64,000 nucleotides of DNA, taken from contig NC_134109.1 in assembly GCF_040939455.1 (NCBI RefSeq), positions 29,715,501-29,779,500 on the forward strand, in the 5' to 3' direction. Positions 11,355 through 64,000 of the stretch are shown here, one piece after another (position 1 is the stretch's first letter; every line of letters starts with the position of its first letter). Origin of the DNA: Microcebus murinus. Taxonomy: Eukaryota; Chordata; Mammalia; Primates; Cheirogaleidae. The notes beneath the pieces were generated by a model that had not been told where the DNA came from, searched no databases, and saw nothing but the letters and a program-made list of their open reading frames with translations. Both the position numbers and the translations under genes were made by a program.

Positions 11355-14300
11355 TTAATACCAGTTTGCTGGAGAATATATCTGGTGCTTGTTTTTCCAT
11401 TCTTGGGATACTTCACTTAGTAGTATGGGTTCCAGCTCTAACCAGGAAAATATAAGATGTGCTATATCACCATTGTTTCTTAGAGCTGAATAGTACTCCA
11501 TGGTATACATATACCACATTTTATTAATCCATTCTTGGATTGATGGGCACTTGGGCTGTTTCCACAGCCTTGCAATTGTGAATTGTGCTGCTATAAACAG
11601 TCGAGTGCAGGTGTCTTTTTTGTAGAGTGTCACTGGATCATTTGGGTAGATGCCCAGCAATGGGATTGCTGGATCAAATGGTAGATTCACTTGTATCGCT
11701 TTAAGGTATCTCCATATTGCTTTCCACAGAGGTTGAACTAGTTTGCAGTCCCACCAGCAGTGTAGGAGTGTTCCTCTCTCTCCGCAACCACGCCAGCATT
11801 TATTGTTTGGAGATTTTTTGATAAAGGCCATTCTCATTGGGGTTAAGTGATATCTCATTGTGGTTTTGATTTGCATTTCCCTGATGATTAGAGATGTTGA
11901 GCATTTCTTCATATGTTTGTTGGCCATTCTTCTGTCTTCTTTAGAAAAATTTCTGTTCAAGTCCTTTGCCCACTTTTTAATGGGGTTATTTGATTTTTTC
12001 TTCCTAATTTTCGTGAGTTCTAAGTATATTCTAGTTATCAGTCCCTTATCGGATGCATAGGATGCAAAAATTTTCTCCCATTCTGTAGGTTGTCTGTTTA
12101 CTTTCATGACTATTTCTTTGGCTGTGCAGAAGCTTTGTAGTTTGATCATGTCCCATTTATTTATTTTTGTTGCTGCTGTGATTGCCTTTGGGGACTTCTT
12201 CATAAACTCTTTGCCCAGGCCGATGTCTAGGAGAGTGTTTCCAACTTTTTCCTCTAGATTAATAGTTTCATATCTTAGGTTTAAGTCTGTTATCCAGCGT
12301 GAGTTGGTTTTTGTGAGAGGTGAAAGGTGTGGGTCCTGTTTTAGCCTTCTACAGGTGGCTATCCAGTTTTCCCAGCACCATTTATTGAAGAGAGATTCTT
12401 TTCCCCAGCGTATGTTTTTGTCTGCTTTGTCAAAGATGAGATGGCTATATGAGGATGGTTTTATATCAGGATTCTCACATCTGTTCCACTGGTCAATATT
12501 TCTGTTTTTGTGCCAATACCATATTGTTTTAATTACTACAGCTTTGTAGTATAGTTTGATATCTGGCATATTAATGCCTCCGATTTTGTTTTTGTTGCCT
12601 AGAATTGCTCTTGATATTCGGGGTCTTCTTTGGTTCCATACGAAGCGTAAAATTATTTTTTCTATATCTGTGAAGAATGGTGATGGGATTTTAATAGGTA
12701 TTGCATTGAATCTGTAGATCAGTTTGGGTAGTATAGACATTTTGATGATATTGAGTCTGCCGATCCACGAGCATGGTATGGATTTCCATCTGTTTACATC
12801 CTCTGCTATTTCCTTCCTCAGTGTTTCATAGTTCTCCCTGTAGAGGTCTTTTACCTCTTTGGTTAAATATATTCCTAGGTACTTTAATTTCTTTGTTGCT
12901 ATTGTGAAGGGAATTGAGTCTTTGATTTGGTTCTCAATTAGATTGTTGTTGGCGTATATGAATCCCTCTGATTTCTGTGTATTGATTTTGTATCCTGAGA
13001 CTTTACTAAATTCATTGATCAGTTCCAGGAGTTTCTTGGTTGAATCCTTGGGGTTTTCTAGATACAATATCATATCATCAGCAAACAGTGAAAGTTTGAT
13101 CTCTTCTGCCCCTATTTGGATACCTTTGATTCCATTTTCCTGTCTGATTGCTGTAGCCAAGACTTCCAGCACTATGTTGAACAGAAGTGGAGATAGTGGG
13201 CAGCCTTGTCTGGTTCCAGTTCTAAGTGGGAATGATTTCAATCTTTCCCCATTCAGTATGATGTTGGCTATGGGTCTGTCATATATGGCTTGTATCATTT
13301 TTAGGTATGTCCCTTCTATGCCTATTTTCTTAAGTGTTCGTATCATGAAAGGGTGTTGAATTTTGTCAAAAGCTTTTTCTGCATCTATTGAAAGAATCAT
13401 GTGGTCTTTGTTTTTGCTTCTGTTTATGTGGTGAATTGCATTTATAGATTAACGTATGTTGAACCATCCCTGCATCCCTGGGATGAAGCCCACTTGGTCG
13501 TGGTGGATTATTTTTTTGATAAGTGTCTGGATTCGGTTAGCTAAGATTTTGTTGAAAATTTTTGCATCTATATTCATTAGGGATATTGGTCTGTAGTTTT
13601 CTTTTTTTGTTGCATCCTTTCCTGGTTTTGGTATCAGAGTAATATTCGCTTCATAAAAGGTGTCGGGGAGGTTTCTGTTCTTCTCGATGTTGTGGAATAG
13701 TTTCTGCAAGATAGGTACTAGTTCTTTTTTGTAAGTATGGTAAAATTCAGGTGTGAAGCCATCTGGACCGGGACTTTTCTTTTTAGGGAGATTTTTAATT
13801 GCTGTTTCTATTTCAGCTGTTGAGATTGGTCTGTTCAGGGAATCTATTTCTTCCTGGTTGAGCCTAGGGAGGCTGTGTGTTTCTAGAAATTTGTCCATTT
13901 CCTCCACATTTTCCAGTTTGTGTGCATAAAGATTTTTGTAGTATTCATAAATTGTATCTTGTATCTCTTTGGGATCAGTTGTGATATCTCCTTTTTTATT
14001 CCTGATGGAGCTTATTAGAGATTTCTCTTTTCTGCTTTTCGTTAGCTTAGCCAATGGTGTGTCAATTTTGTTTATTTTTTCAAAGAACCAACTTTTTGTT
14101 TTATTAATCTCCTGAATAGCTTTCCTGTTTTCAATTTCGTTTAGTTCTGATTTGATCTTGTTGATTTCACTTCTTCTGCTGGGTTTGGGGTTGGTCTGTT
14201 CTTCTTTTTCCAGCTCTTTGAGTCGTTTCATTAGATTGTCTATTTGTGATCTTCTTGTCTTTTGGTTATAGGCATTTATGGAGATAAACTTTCCTCTCAG

Positions 14301-15227
14301 AACTGCTTTAGCTGTGTCCCAGAGGAGTTGATAACTTGTCTCTCCATTGTCGTTTTCTTCATAGAAGTTTTTTATTTCCCTCTTGATTTCTTCATTTACG
14401 AAGTAATCATTTAGTAGGAGGTTGTTTAATTTCCACGTTTTTGTGTAGAAATGTGAGTTTCTGTTAGGGTTGATTTCTAGTTTTATTCCACTGTGATCTG
14501 AGAAGGTACATGGTATGATTTCTATTTTTTTAAATTTCTTGAGATTTTCTTTGTGTCCTAGGATATGGTCAATCTTAGAGAATGTCCCGTGAGCTGATGA
14601 GAAGAATGTATATTCAGTGGATTTTGGGTAGAATGTTCTGTAGATGTCTGTCAGACCCAATTGTTCTAGAGTTTTGTTTAAGTCCATTATTTCTTTATTA
14701 ATTTTCTGTTTGGAGGATCTGTCTCGTGCCGTCAGTGGGGTGTTGAAATCCCCGGCGATTATGGAGTTGCTATTAATCCATTTGCTTAGCTCCAGTAAGG
14801 TTTGCTTTATGAATCTGGGTGCACCTAAGTTGGGTGCATATATATTTAAAATTGTTATCTCTTCTTGTTGGACTGTGCCCTTCACCATTATATAATGACC
14901 CTCTTTGTCTTTTACTACTTTTGTTGGTTTAAAAACTAAATCGTCTGAAATTAGAACTGCCACACCAGCCTTCTTTTGGCTTCTATTTGCTTGGAATATT
15001 GATCTCCACCCTTTTATTTTTAGTCTATATGCATCCTTGCAGGTTAGATATGTTTCCTGAAGACAGCATATACTTGGCCTGTATTTTCTTATCCATTCAG
15101 CCAGCCTATGCCTCTTGAGTGGAGAGTTTAAGCCATTCACATTTATTGAGAGAACTGATAGGTAAGGTAGATTACTGATCATTCTGTTGGGTTGGATGTT
15201 GTTGCTATGATTTCTGTCTTGAGCCAT
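11355..15227 (-). pseudogene. L1 ORF2 with one in-frame stop
   Basis: 1290 codons, open except for TAA at 13449-13451 (codon 593), which splits it into pieces of 592 and 681 residues in the same frame. The N-terminal endonuclease domain shows [27 protein letters not shown] and the [10 protein letters not shown] end motif. The reverse transcriptase shows the FADD core at about residues 715-718 of the full frame. The C-terminal cysteine motif CX3CX7HX4C is intact (CWRGC..HCWWDC). The break falls between the endonuclease and the RT palm region, so the reading frame cannot make a complete ORF2 protein as sequenced. A sequencing error at that codon cannot be excluded. Confidence 0.95.
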
Positions 15228-15268
15228 TGTAATATCTGGCCTTTAATATCTTTGGGTTTTGGTTGTTT

Positions 15269-16260
15269 TTATATTCGTGGGTTATTATTATGATGTTCCG
15301 TGCATAACGCTGTTTTAAGTACTTCTTGTAGGGCTGGTCTTGTCTTGGTGAATTCTCTGAGCCTTTGCTTGTCTGAGAATGTTTTTATTTCTCCTTCATA
15401 TACGAAGCTTAGTTTTGCAGGGAATAATATTCTAGGCTGGGCATTGTTTTGTTTCAAAAGAGTGAGAATGGGGCCCCAGTCTCTCCTTGCTTGTAAAGTC
15501 TCATTAGAGAAGTCTGATGTTATTCGAATTGGCTTTCCCTTGTATGTTAATGCTTCTTTTGTCTTACAGCTCTTAGAAGGGCCTCTTTAGTTGATACTTT
15601 GGTCAGTCTGATGACTGCATGTCCTGACGTCTTCCTGTTTGCGTTGAATCTCCCAGGGGTCCTCTGAGCTTCTTGAACTTGTATATCAAGATTTTGAGCA
15701 AGGCCTGGGAAATTTTCCTCTATTATATCTTCAAACAGCTTGTCCAACCCTTGAGTGTTGTCTTCTTCCCCTTCTTGTAACCCTATGACCCTCACATTAG
15801 GTTTCTTCACAAAATCCCACAGCTCTTGTAGGCTTTGCTCTTTTCTCTTGTTTCTCTGCTCTATTTCTGTGACTGATTTATTTAATTGGAGGGTGTTATC
15901 TTCAAGCTCTGAGATTCTTTCTTCTGTTTCATCTACCCTGTTCTTGAGACTTTCCACTGTATTTTGTAGTTCCTTGAATTGATTCTTCATTTCCAGGAGT
16001 TCGGTTACACTTTTCTTCAATGTGTCTATTTCTTTTCTCATATCCTGGAGAGTTTTTGTGGTTTCTTGGTGTTGGTTATTGAGTTGTTGTTGCAGCTGGG
16101 TGAGTGTTCTTATGTTTCACATACGAAATTCCTCTTCTGTCATATTGGTTGCCTGATTTTGGTCGGTGTCCGTTTCTAGGGGGCTGGTGCTCCTCTTTGG
16201 GGGTGTGTTTTCCGTTTGGTTCTTCATATTTCCTGAGTTCTTTCGCTGATTTCTTCCCAT
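15269..16260 (-). pseudogene. L1 ORF1 with a stop and a frameshift
   Basis: Starts at ATG 16258-16260 (MGRNQRKNSGNMKNQ) and ends at 15269; about 330 codons, near the 338 of human ORF1p. TGA at 16117-16119 (codon 48) interrupts it. The frame reopens from ATG 16041 through a coiled coil (SLKNRVDETEERISELED) and RRM-like part (LWDFVKKPNVRVIGLQEG). A single-base loss near 15551 shifts the frame, and the C-terminal domain continues at 15550-15269 (PAKLSFVYEGEIKTFSDKQ). ORF1p is the RNA-binding trimer that packages L1 RNA. This copy is inactive. Confidence 0.93.
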
Positions 16261-17648
16261 GTCGATCAGTTGTTGTTTCTTTCCTTAGGTTATTGTTTGG
16301 GTATTCACACACCTTGTTTAGTTTCTGAGGCGTTAGGTGGTGCCTGTGGGTGAAATTGGACCACTCCCTGTATATTGAGTCAGTGGGTGCCGTGGAAAGG
16401 CTGTGCAAGATGCCGTCCCTGTCAGTAGGTGGCGTTTGCTTGGAGGAACAGGCTATGGTGTTGATTTTGAGTCCTGTTATCAGCTCTCGTTCTGGGCGGA
16501 GCTGGGTTGGGTAAGCCTGCCCTCAGGCCGTTAGCAGGGGTCAAAGTTCTGTTCTCTACTTCCAGGGAAAGCTGTGGGGGGGGGCTGGAATGGTCCTGCT
16601 CAGCCAGAAAGTCTGGGTGTGGGGGTGGGGCTGTCTGAGACCCACAGTCTGCAGCAGGCCTCGCTTCTTTCCACCCTCCCCAACTCCGCAGCTACTCCTG
16701 GGCCTATGCCAGCAGGCCAGACCACAAGCCACCAGGCCTCCCCGGACTGTGATGCCGGCGGGGAGGTTCCCTGCATGGGAATGCCACTTGGGTTGGGCGC
16801 ACGGCCTCCTCCTGGGAGGAGGGTTGCCCTCTAGGACGCTGATCCGCCCCTGGAGGCACACAGACCTCAGTAGGCTGTTCACGTATAACCCTTCTGTGCC
16901 CCGGGCAATGCTAGCCCTCGGTGCAGGGGATCTGGTCTGCAGGTCCGACCCCTGGATCCCAGAGTTCAAACTGTATTCCCACCAGGGAGAGGGTTTCCGG
17001 TCCTAATTCACCCACAGGGAGCCCAAGCTGGGTCTATGTCTCTCAGCCTCTGAGTCGGCACCGTTTTCCTGGGAACACGGTGCCAGCAGCACCTGGGAGG
17101 GCGGGCGGGGTCCCAAACGGGAAGGTCCCGTTCCCTGGAGGTGCCTCCGGCTGGTGGCTGTATTGTCTCTCTGGGCAGCCGCGGGTAGGGTCGGCGGAGG
17201 GGAGGAGGAGGCAATATGGCGCCTGCCGCGCGGCTCGGGTCTGTGCACACGGAGGTGCCCGGAGGAAGTTGGGAACCTGGTGCCACGTCTGCTACAGGCT
17301 CACCGTTGGCAGGCGGCGGCAGTCTCTGGGCTGGTGTCCGCAGGTCTCTCCACCCGCTGGGGAGCCCACCAGCAGTCCTGAATGCAGCAGAGGGGTAACA
17401 GCAAATCCACCTACCCTTGCTGCTGGCCTCCGGGCTGCTCCGGTGGTCTCAGCCTCCAGTTCTCCTCTGCAGCCTCCTCCCGTGGAGTCTCCCGGGGTCT
17501 CAGGTACCCCTCCTTCCAGCCCTTGTCCACTGTATGCTCGTCTTCTTGCTTCTTTCCTCTAGTTTCTGCTAGAATCTGTCTTTTCTGCAGAGACCCTCTG
17601 TCTGGCGGTGTTATTCGTCGGCCATCTTGCTCCGCCCCCCGAAATCTC
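16261..17648 (-). promoter_or_regulatory. L1 5' UTR with internal promoter, CpG-rich
   Basis: About 1.4 kb upstream of ORF1, GC- and CpG-rich compared with everything around it. It begins with the conserved motif containing CAAGATGGCC (plus strand 17621-17630), the YY1-type site that sets L1 transcription start. In L1 families this region drives sense transcription and may also fire antisense, here toward SIPA1L1's 3' end. Confidence 0.85.
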
Positions 17649-17662
17649 AGTATAGACATTTT
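17649..17662. repeat. Target-site duplication of inner L1, right copy
   Basis: AGTATAGACATTTT, identical to 11129-11142, followed by AATAAT of the outer L1. Confidence 0.95.
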
Positions 17663-18219
17663 AATAATATTGCTTCTGCTGACCCATGATCATGGTATGG
17701 TTTTCCACCTTTTTACATCCTCTATTTCCCTTCTCAGTGTTTCATAGTTCTCCCTATAGAGATCTTTTCCTCCTAAGTTAAATATATTCTTAAGTACTTG
17801 TTTTTTTGTTGCTATCGTGAAGGGTATTGTGTCTTTGATTTGGTTCTCAGTTTGAGAACCAAACCAACTGCTGTTGGGGTATAGGAATGCTATTGATTGC
17901 TGTACATTTATTTTCTAACCTCAGACTTCGCTGAATTTATCAATTCCAGTAGTCTCATGGCAGAATCTTTGGGATTTTCTAGGTATAAGATCATATCATC
18001 AGCAAAGAGCGATAGTTTGACCTCTTCTGTCCCCTTTTGGATGCCCTTGATTTTCTTCTCTTGTCTGATTGCTCTGGCTAGGACTTCCAGCACTATGTTG
18101 AATAGAAGAGGTAATAGAGGGCAACTTTGTTTGGTTCCAGTTCTAAGTGGGAATGCTTTCAATTTTTCCCCATTCAGTATGTTGTTGGCTGTGGGTTTGT
18201 CATATATGGCTTGTATCAT
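17663..18219 (-). mobile_element. Outer L1 continued, ORF2 part, minus orientation
   Basis: Resumes the interrupted L1 and continues backward through the reverse transcriptase region; [20 protein letters not shown] and [21 protein letters not shown] are readable. It ends at the codon for MIQAIYDKP at 18219, where the orientation flips. Confidence 0.95.
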
Positions 18220-18381
18220 CCAGAGATGCAGGGGTGGTTCAACATCTATAAATGTAATTCACCACATAAATAGAAGCAAAAACAAAGACCATATGATCCT
18301 CTCAGTAGATGCAGAAAAAATATTCAACAAAATTAAGCACCCTTTTATGATAAGAACGCTTAACAAAATAGACATAGACTG
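18220..18381 (+). mobile_element. Outer L1, inverted 5' segment (twin priming)
   Basis: The same L1's next upstream ORF2 sequence, but in plus orientation: [20 protein letters not shown] and then [21 protein letters not shown]. Only about five codons are missing between the two halves. It ends at the right target-site duplication. Confidence 0.93.
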
Positions 18382-18396
18382 GCCATCTTGCACTTT
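18382..18396. repeat. Target-site duplication of outer L1, right copy
   Basis: GCCATCTTGCACTTT, identical to 9535-9549, followed by AATT, consistent with an L1 endonuclease cut after TTT. Confidence 0.93.
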
Positions 18397-18439
18397 AATT
18401 TCCATCTTTTTCATGTTGGGGAAACAGCAGCTGACAGTT

Positions 18440-18731
18440 TTGTTTTTGAGATAGGGTCTCACTCTGTTACCCAGCCTACAGTGCAGTGGTGTCAGCTCAC
18501 TGCAACCTCAAACTCCTGGGCTCAAGTGAGCCTTCTGCCTCAGATTCCCAAAGGAGCTGGGACTACAAGTGTGTACCACTGTGACCAGCTATTTTTTCTT
18601 TTTCTTTTTTGGTAGAGAATGGGGTCTCACTCTTGCTCAGACTGGCCTCAAACTCCTGACTTCAGGCCATCCTCCCACTTTGGCCTCCCAAAGTACTAGA
18701 ATTACACGCATGTGAGCCACCTTGCTCAGCC
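18440..18731 (-). repeat. Alu SINE (AluJ-like), minus orientation
   Basis: Both monomers are readable (GATAGGGTCTCACTCTGTTAC; GGCCTCCCAAAGTACTAGAAT). Flanks CAGCAGCTGACAGTT (18425-18439) and CAGCAGTTGATAGTT (18732-18746) are a diverged target-site duplication. Confidence 0.9.
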
Positions 18732-18746
18732 CAGCAGTTGATAGTT

Positions 18747-19689
18747 GAATGTTGCACTGTGGAATTAAAACCTGGGTTCAGATCACTGTTCTACATTTAA
18801 CTAGAAGCAAATTGCGTATGTTTGCAGGGCTTGTTTCCTTTGCCCATGGACTATCACTTTCTTTCCCAGCTGAGAAGTTAGAAATCCAACCTGAATTCAC
18901 TTGCCCCAGATCCAGAACACAACTAAGTGGCCTCCCAGGTCAGCTCACGGAGGAAGACCCCCCACCAATGCGGCCACTAGCACCTTCCCCAGGAACTCAT
19001 GTGCCAGCCCATGTGCCAAGCTCTGCAGAAATAATGTATGACCCCTGCAAACCATGTAAGAACTATGGTCTAAACAAACCTTTTTAGCTTGTTCATCAGC
19101 ATATCTTGTGGCATCCAGCCTCATCCTAGTCTTGTAATTCTAGAATTGGTGAACCAAATAAAATGAGGAAACTCTACCGTCAGCTCCCAATTAGCTGCAC
19201 CACTGGAGAGGAACAGTGACGTGGTAGATTAAAAATTGGTTCTGTTTGACTTTGGAAATGCATTGATTTTTATTTTCAGTAGATTAACTTTTCTAATTAT
19301 ATTTTGTACAGTCTAATATTAACAGGCATTTATATTCCCTGAGCACACAATATCTGACATTGAGAGCTGGGAGATGCAGCAGACAGTCCAAAAATGTGCT
19401 GGTCTCAGGGAATGACAGTGCTATGAAAAACCCACACATGGATAATGAAGAGAGAACTAATCAGAGTGCTCTGCAAATACTAAATCATAAGCGAAGAAGG
19501 CAAAATAGGAATTCTCTATAGACACGTGGACAAGGAGTAAATAAAATTCTAAAAAGAACAAACTTTCAAGAAAAATCTTTAATGTTAACGGAGCTTGATG
19601 AAAAAATTAGGATGCAAGGGAGGGTCAATGAGTCATTGGGTTGTCTTTTAAATAAGAAAACCTCAAGCAATAATACCAAAGCGTTTTAA
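18747..19689. other. 3' flank of SIPA1L1, nothing identified
   Basis: Between an Alu and the likely transcript end. AT-rich on the right. No gene or clear repeat was recognised. Confidence 0.4.
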
Positions 19690-21568
19690 AAGAGCATTTA
19701 AAATGAATTTTATTGTTTGAATTTTACAAGTAGTCTTTATAGGCTTCAAACAAGAACTCTGTTGCAAAACTCTAATAAATAGCTTGCCCCAAGTTCCCAA
19801 ACAAAATGTAAAACAAAATGAAAACTAAACTCAGAAGGATAAGCAAGACTTCAGAATGCTTGGATGTTAGCAATATTTCTCATTTACAAAGAGATATCAG
19901 GCAATGTACAATCTCCTTCATACAAGTCAAAGAGAGAAAGAGACGGACAATTGAAATCTTTACAAAAGCACTCCGAAATCTTCTTATTTCCATGATAGAA
20001 ATGTCACTAGAAAAAAAAATCCCATGGAGAAATCACAATCATGAATGAAACTAGCCTAAAAATCTGGTAGTGGGTGTGGAGGGGAGAAGAGTGGAGAATC
20101 CATCCTGTTGCTTTCAGGGATGGAAAAAGGAAAGGAAGGAGATTACTCAGGGCAGGGAACTTCTGAGCAGATGCCGCTAGATTGCTGAATGTTCCCTTGG
20201 ACCAGAGCTGCCACTGAAGGGGCAGAGGGGTCAGTTATTGGACAATTATGAAGGCAAAATACAAGGGAAATCTCCTTAGGTCAGTCAACACTGGTCAGCC
20301 CGGTGTCTCTGAGCTCTACGGTAGCAAGGGCCTTGGAACCATGGGGCCCAAAGCAGCCTGCATCACTAAGACAGGAAAAATACAGCACATCAATAATTTC
20401 TGCAGCAGAATCCTTTGGATGGCCACAAAAGGATGCAGAAAATGCCGTGCTCAAATTTCACACTGGGACATGCAGATTTCAAAAGCCCATTCTATTCTCA
20501 CAGTCATTGCTCCTAACAAGCAAGGATTAAAATTCACAAACATTTACTGTTAGCTTGTCCTAGTTACAAATACTGGTGAAATCTTGCTCTGGAGAGAAGG
20601 ATTTACTAATTGATTAATATAGTCATTTTGAGCAAGCTAAAGAAAAAATTTCCCCAGTTTTATCTTTAAAAATCTTAAACTATATATACTTTTGATCAAA
20701 ATGCATTAAAAATGCATATGAAGTAATAAGGTTTTAGTTTGGGAGAATTTTGAAACCAATTAATGTTTGGGGCCCAGAAGCTGTAGAAGGCTTGATTATA
20801 ATCTAGTGGGGCTCACTTACGCCAAGCAAAAGAGAGCCCTAGCTCTGAGCAGTACACCTGGGATCATCTCTCTGGGGAAAGGCAGGAGGCAGGAAGTGAC
20901 CTCGCAATGCAAGACTGAAAAGGGGTGTGGCTCTCAGGCACCATCTCTCCCTGGTTTACTGACTTTGCTGGTAAATAACCCCAATCCTGCCGATCTCTGG
21001 AAGACAGATACAGACAGCACTAGCTCATGCACAAGTCATTCAAGGGAGGTAGGCATTTTCTCAAAGCAACTTCCTCTCCAGGCATTTTAGGAAAGAAGGT
21101 AAGAAGCCCTCTCCACTCCCCAAACAAATATGTTTTTTTAAAAAAACTTTATTTTCCTAGGAACAATGACATTCATTAGGATAACAAGGGAAAGCTTGGG
21201 TTACCTGAAATAGATAAGAAAGCTGATGGAAATAGAGGCAGATGGGCCAGGGGGCACCCTGGTCCTAGGCCCAGTTTCTTCTTTAAATACATAACAGATA
21301 AAGATATTGTGCAAAAAAATAAAGACATTCACATTTTAGCAGTTAAACTTTTATTTTACTTTTTAAAATTTTTATTTACTTTTTTTGTTTTTCTTTTCTA
21401 CAAAAGGCAGACAATGATTGTTGATCTGCAATTGTCGTGTTGTGCACTCCCCGACAGGGGGCAGAGCAGGGAGCTCTGAGAATGCTCTCCGTGGCCTGAA
21501 TAAGGCGTTCCAACGCGCTCACGGGAGAAAGCATGCCCAGGCCCTCCTCCTGCCCACCTTGGCCTTCC
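19690..21568 (-). other. SIPA1L1: Probable SIPA1L1 3' UTR
   Basis: This stretch follows the stop codon and shows no recognisable interspersed repeat, in contrast to the DNA further left. It is AT-rich. AATAAA hexamers on the minus strand lie at 21371-21376, 21349-21354, 21148-21153 and 19709-19714. The last would give a UTR near 1.9 kb, close to the human length as I remember it. The end point is inferred. Confidence 0.5.
19709..19714 (-). terminator. Candidate distal poly(A) signal AATAAA
   Basis: TTTATT on the plus strand, i.e. AATAAA in the SIPA1L1 transcript, about 1.86 kb after the stop. Nearer AATAAA hexamers at 21349, 21371 and 21148 could serve shorter transcripts. Which one is used cannot be read from sequence alone. 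Confidence 0.35.
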
Positions 21569-62973
<41,405 letters not shown>

Positions 62974-64000
62974 CTGCATGTGCAAACCAAACACAAGAAG
63001 TCAACAATTAGAAGGGAAAATCCCAAGGCAATGCATGATGGATAACATCATATAAATGTGACAAAGGCTGCGACTTCATGGAGATAGTGAAAATGAAGCC
63101 AGCTGGAAGCCTACAAAAGAAACTTCCCCACAAAACTACTCCCTAGGGGAACAGCTGGAAAACCGCCTTGAGGGGGGCGGGGATGTCAAAAAATAACAGG
63201 AGGAGAGGGGAAAAAAAAAGATCTAGAAAACATGTATGCTTCTAAAACCTGCCAGAATTCAACTGGCTGAACTGCTTATGCAGTTTCCTAGGATGGCAGA
63301 GCAGAAGATAACTGAACCCAAGTGATATTAACATAGCAATTAATTTCAATTTCTCCTACTGATCCTCCCAGTGTATATGACCACAGTGAGACTGATATAT
63401 TTTTTGTATGCTTTTTTGTTTTCCAATTTTATTACTCAAACTCTGGAATGAATGTTTAGATTTTGCTATTTAATATTCATAATTTGGGTTGAGAGTAGCA
63501 TCATCATTTAAAAGCTCCATGAAAAAATGCCTAGCACTGCAGTCGGTGGATTTAATTAGAATTACTGAATGCATATAATACCAGAGTAGAAATGTGCTCC
63601 ACATGGGTAATTAATGTATTTGTTTCTAAAGTTATGTATCCCTCATCCTGCCAACTGGAGGTCAAGGCAGAAACCAGAGCTTTGTGGCCAGGACAGACAT
63701 ATTTTTTCCCCTCTACCTCCTCTATTCTAGCAGGCAACAGGCAACCACAAGGCTATACCAGTAAGTGATGCTGACTATTGTGACTAGGTATAAACGAAAC
63801 CTTAATGACAATGATATTTTCTTTCAGCAGCTAAAGCTGGCACAAATCACCTGACTCTTGTAGCAGGGCAGGTCATTTCTCTCTTATAGCTGAGGAAGTG
63901 AAATCTAAGTCATTTGGTCAAGGTCACAATAAGCCAGGTCTCTTAATGCTAAGTCGACTGCACTCTATGCTAAACTACTGCCGTCCCCTAGAGAAGGCTG
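62974..64000 (-). other. SIPA1L1 intron, 5' edge of window
   Basis: The intron runs out of the window. The end, about 63830-63975, resembles a MIR in minus orientation (GCTGAGGAAGTGAAATCTAAG, TCAAGGTCACAATAAG). Confidence 0.5.

Larger units (their letters stand above)
11143..17648 (-). mobile_element. Inner full-length L1 retrotransposon, minus orientation
   Basis: About 6.5 kb, complete from a CpG-rich 5' UTR (starting near 17641 with GGGGGGCGGAGCAAGATGGCC) through ORF1 and ORF2 to an A-tail at 11143-11157. It has perfect 14-bp target-site duplications. The inferred first-strand nick is TTTT|AA at 17662/17663, the L1 endonuclease consensus. ORF2 has one internal stop. ORF1 has one stop and one frameshift. 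It is much less decayed than the L1 it landed in, so it is probably lineage-specific, but it cannot move by itself as sequenced. Confidence 0.97.

Noticed and set aside
12859..13359. 166-residue plus-strand open frame
   Set aside because: Antisense shadow of the inner L1 ORF2.
16921..17562. 213-residue plus-strand open frame in CpG-rich DNA
   Set aside because: Lies inside the L1 5' UTR; open frames are expected there because GC-rich DNA has few stops. No protein family seen.

Overview
This is a stretch of primate nuclear DNA from a strepsirrhine. A Malagasy lemur is most likely, and a mouse-lemur-type genome fits best. Three observations point there. Three Alu copies carry the AT-rich middle-linker extension typical of lemur Alus. 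A short piggyBac-type element has TTAA duplications and a perfect 13-bp inverted repeat, and recent piggyBac activity among primates is described for mouse lemur. Two short hAT-type elements have intact 8-bp target duplications. The species call rests on memory of repeat families, not on a search.

The only cellular protein-coding gene I can support is SIPA1L1 (SPAR/E6TP1), on the minus strand. The window holds its last 12 coding exons, between 62973 and 21569. They join in phase through canonical splice sites into a 679-residue C-terminal part ending at a TAG stop, followed by about 1.9 kb of likely 3' UTR. The RapGAP and PDZ domains must lie beyond 64000. One 63-nt cassette-type exon (55238-55300) is included. 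The visible protein is serine-rich and low in folded domains, carries the DSGIDT phosphodegron, and ends in a leucine-heptad coiled coil.

Layout. 1-9534: 3' flanking DNA with old MIR, MER5 and Alu copies. 9535-18396: a nest in which a full-length, nearly open L1 (11143-17648) sits inside an older, 5'-inverted L1; both have perfect target-site duplications. 18397-21568: Alu, unique sequence and the SIPA1L1 3' UTR. 21569-64000: SIPA1L1 exons and introns carrying a third L1 with a possible 3' transduction, lemur Alus, hAT and piggyBac MITEs, ancient L1 pieces and a possible solitary ERV LTR.

Two structures stand out and are not explained by ordinary annotation. At 34760-34911 a 124-bp segment is bracketed by a 14-bp direct duplication and is an almost perfect inverted copy of DNA about 480 bp away, with no poly(A): a short-range templated insertion. 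At 45991-46245 there is an inverted, roughly 90% identical copy of the intron-exon boundary at 54781-55052, including the splice acceptor and the first bases of a SIPA1L1 exon. No CRISPR array, tRNA, rRNA or prokaryote-like operon was seen.
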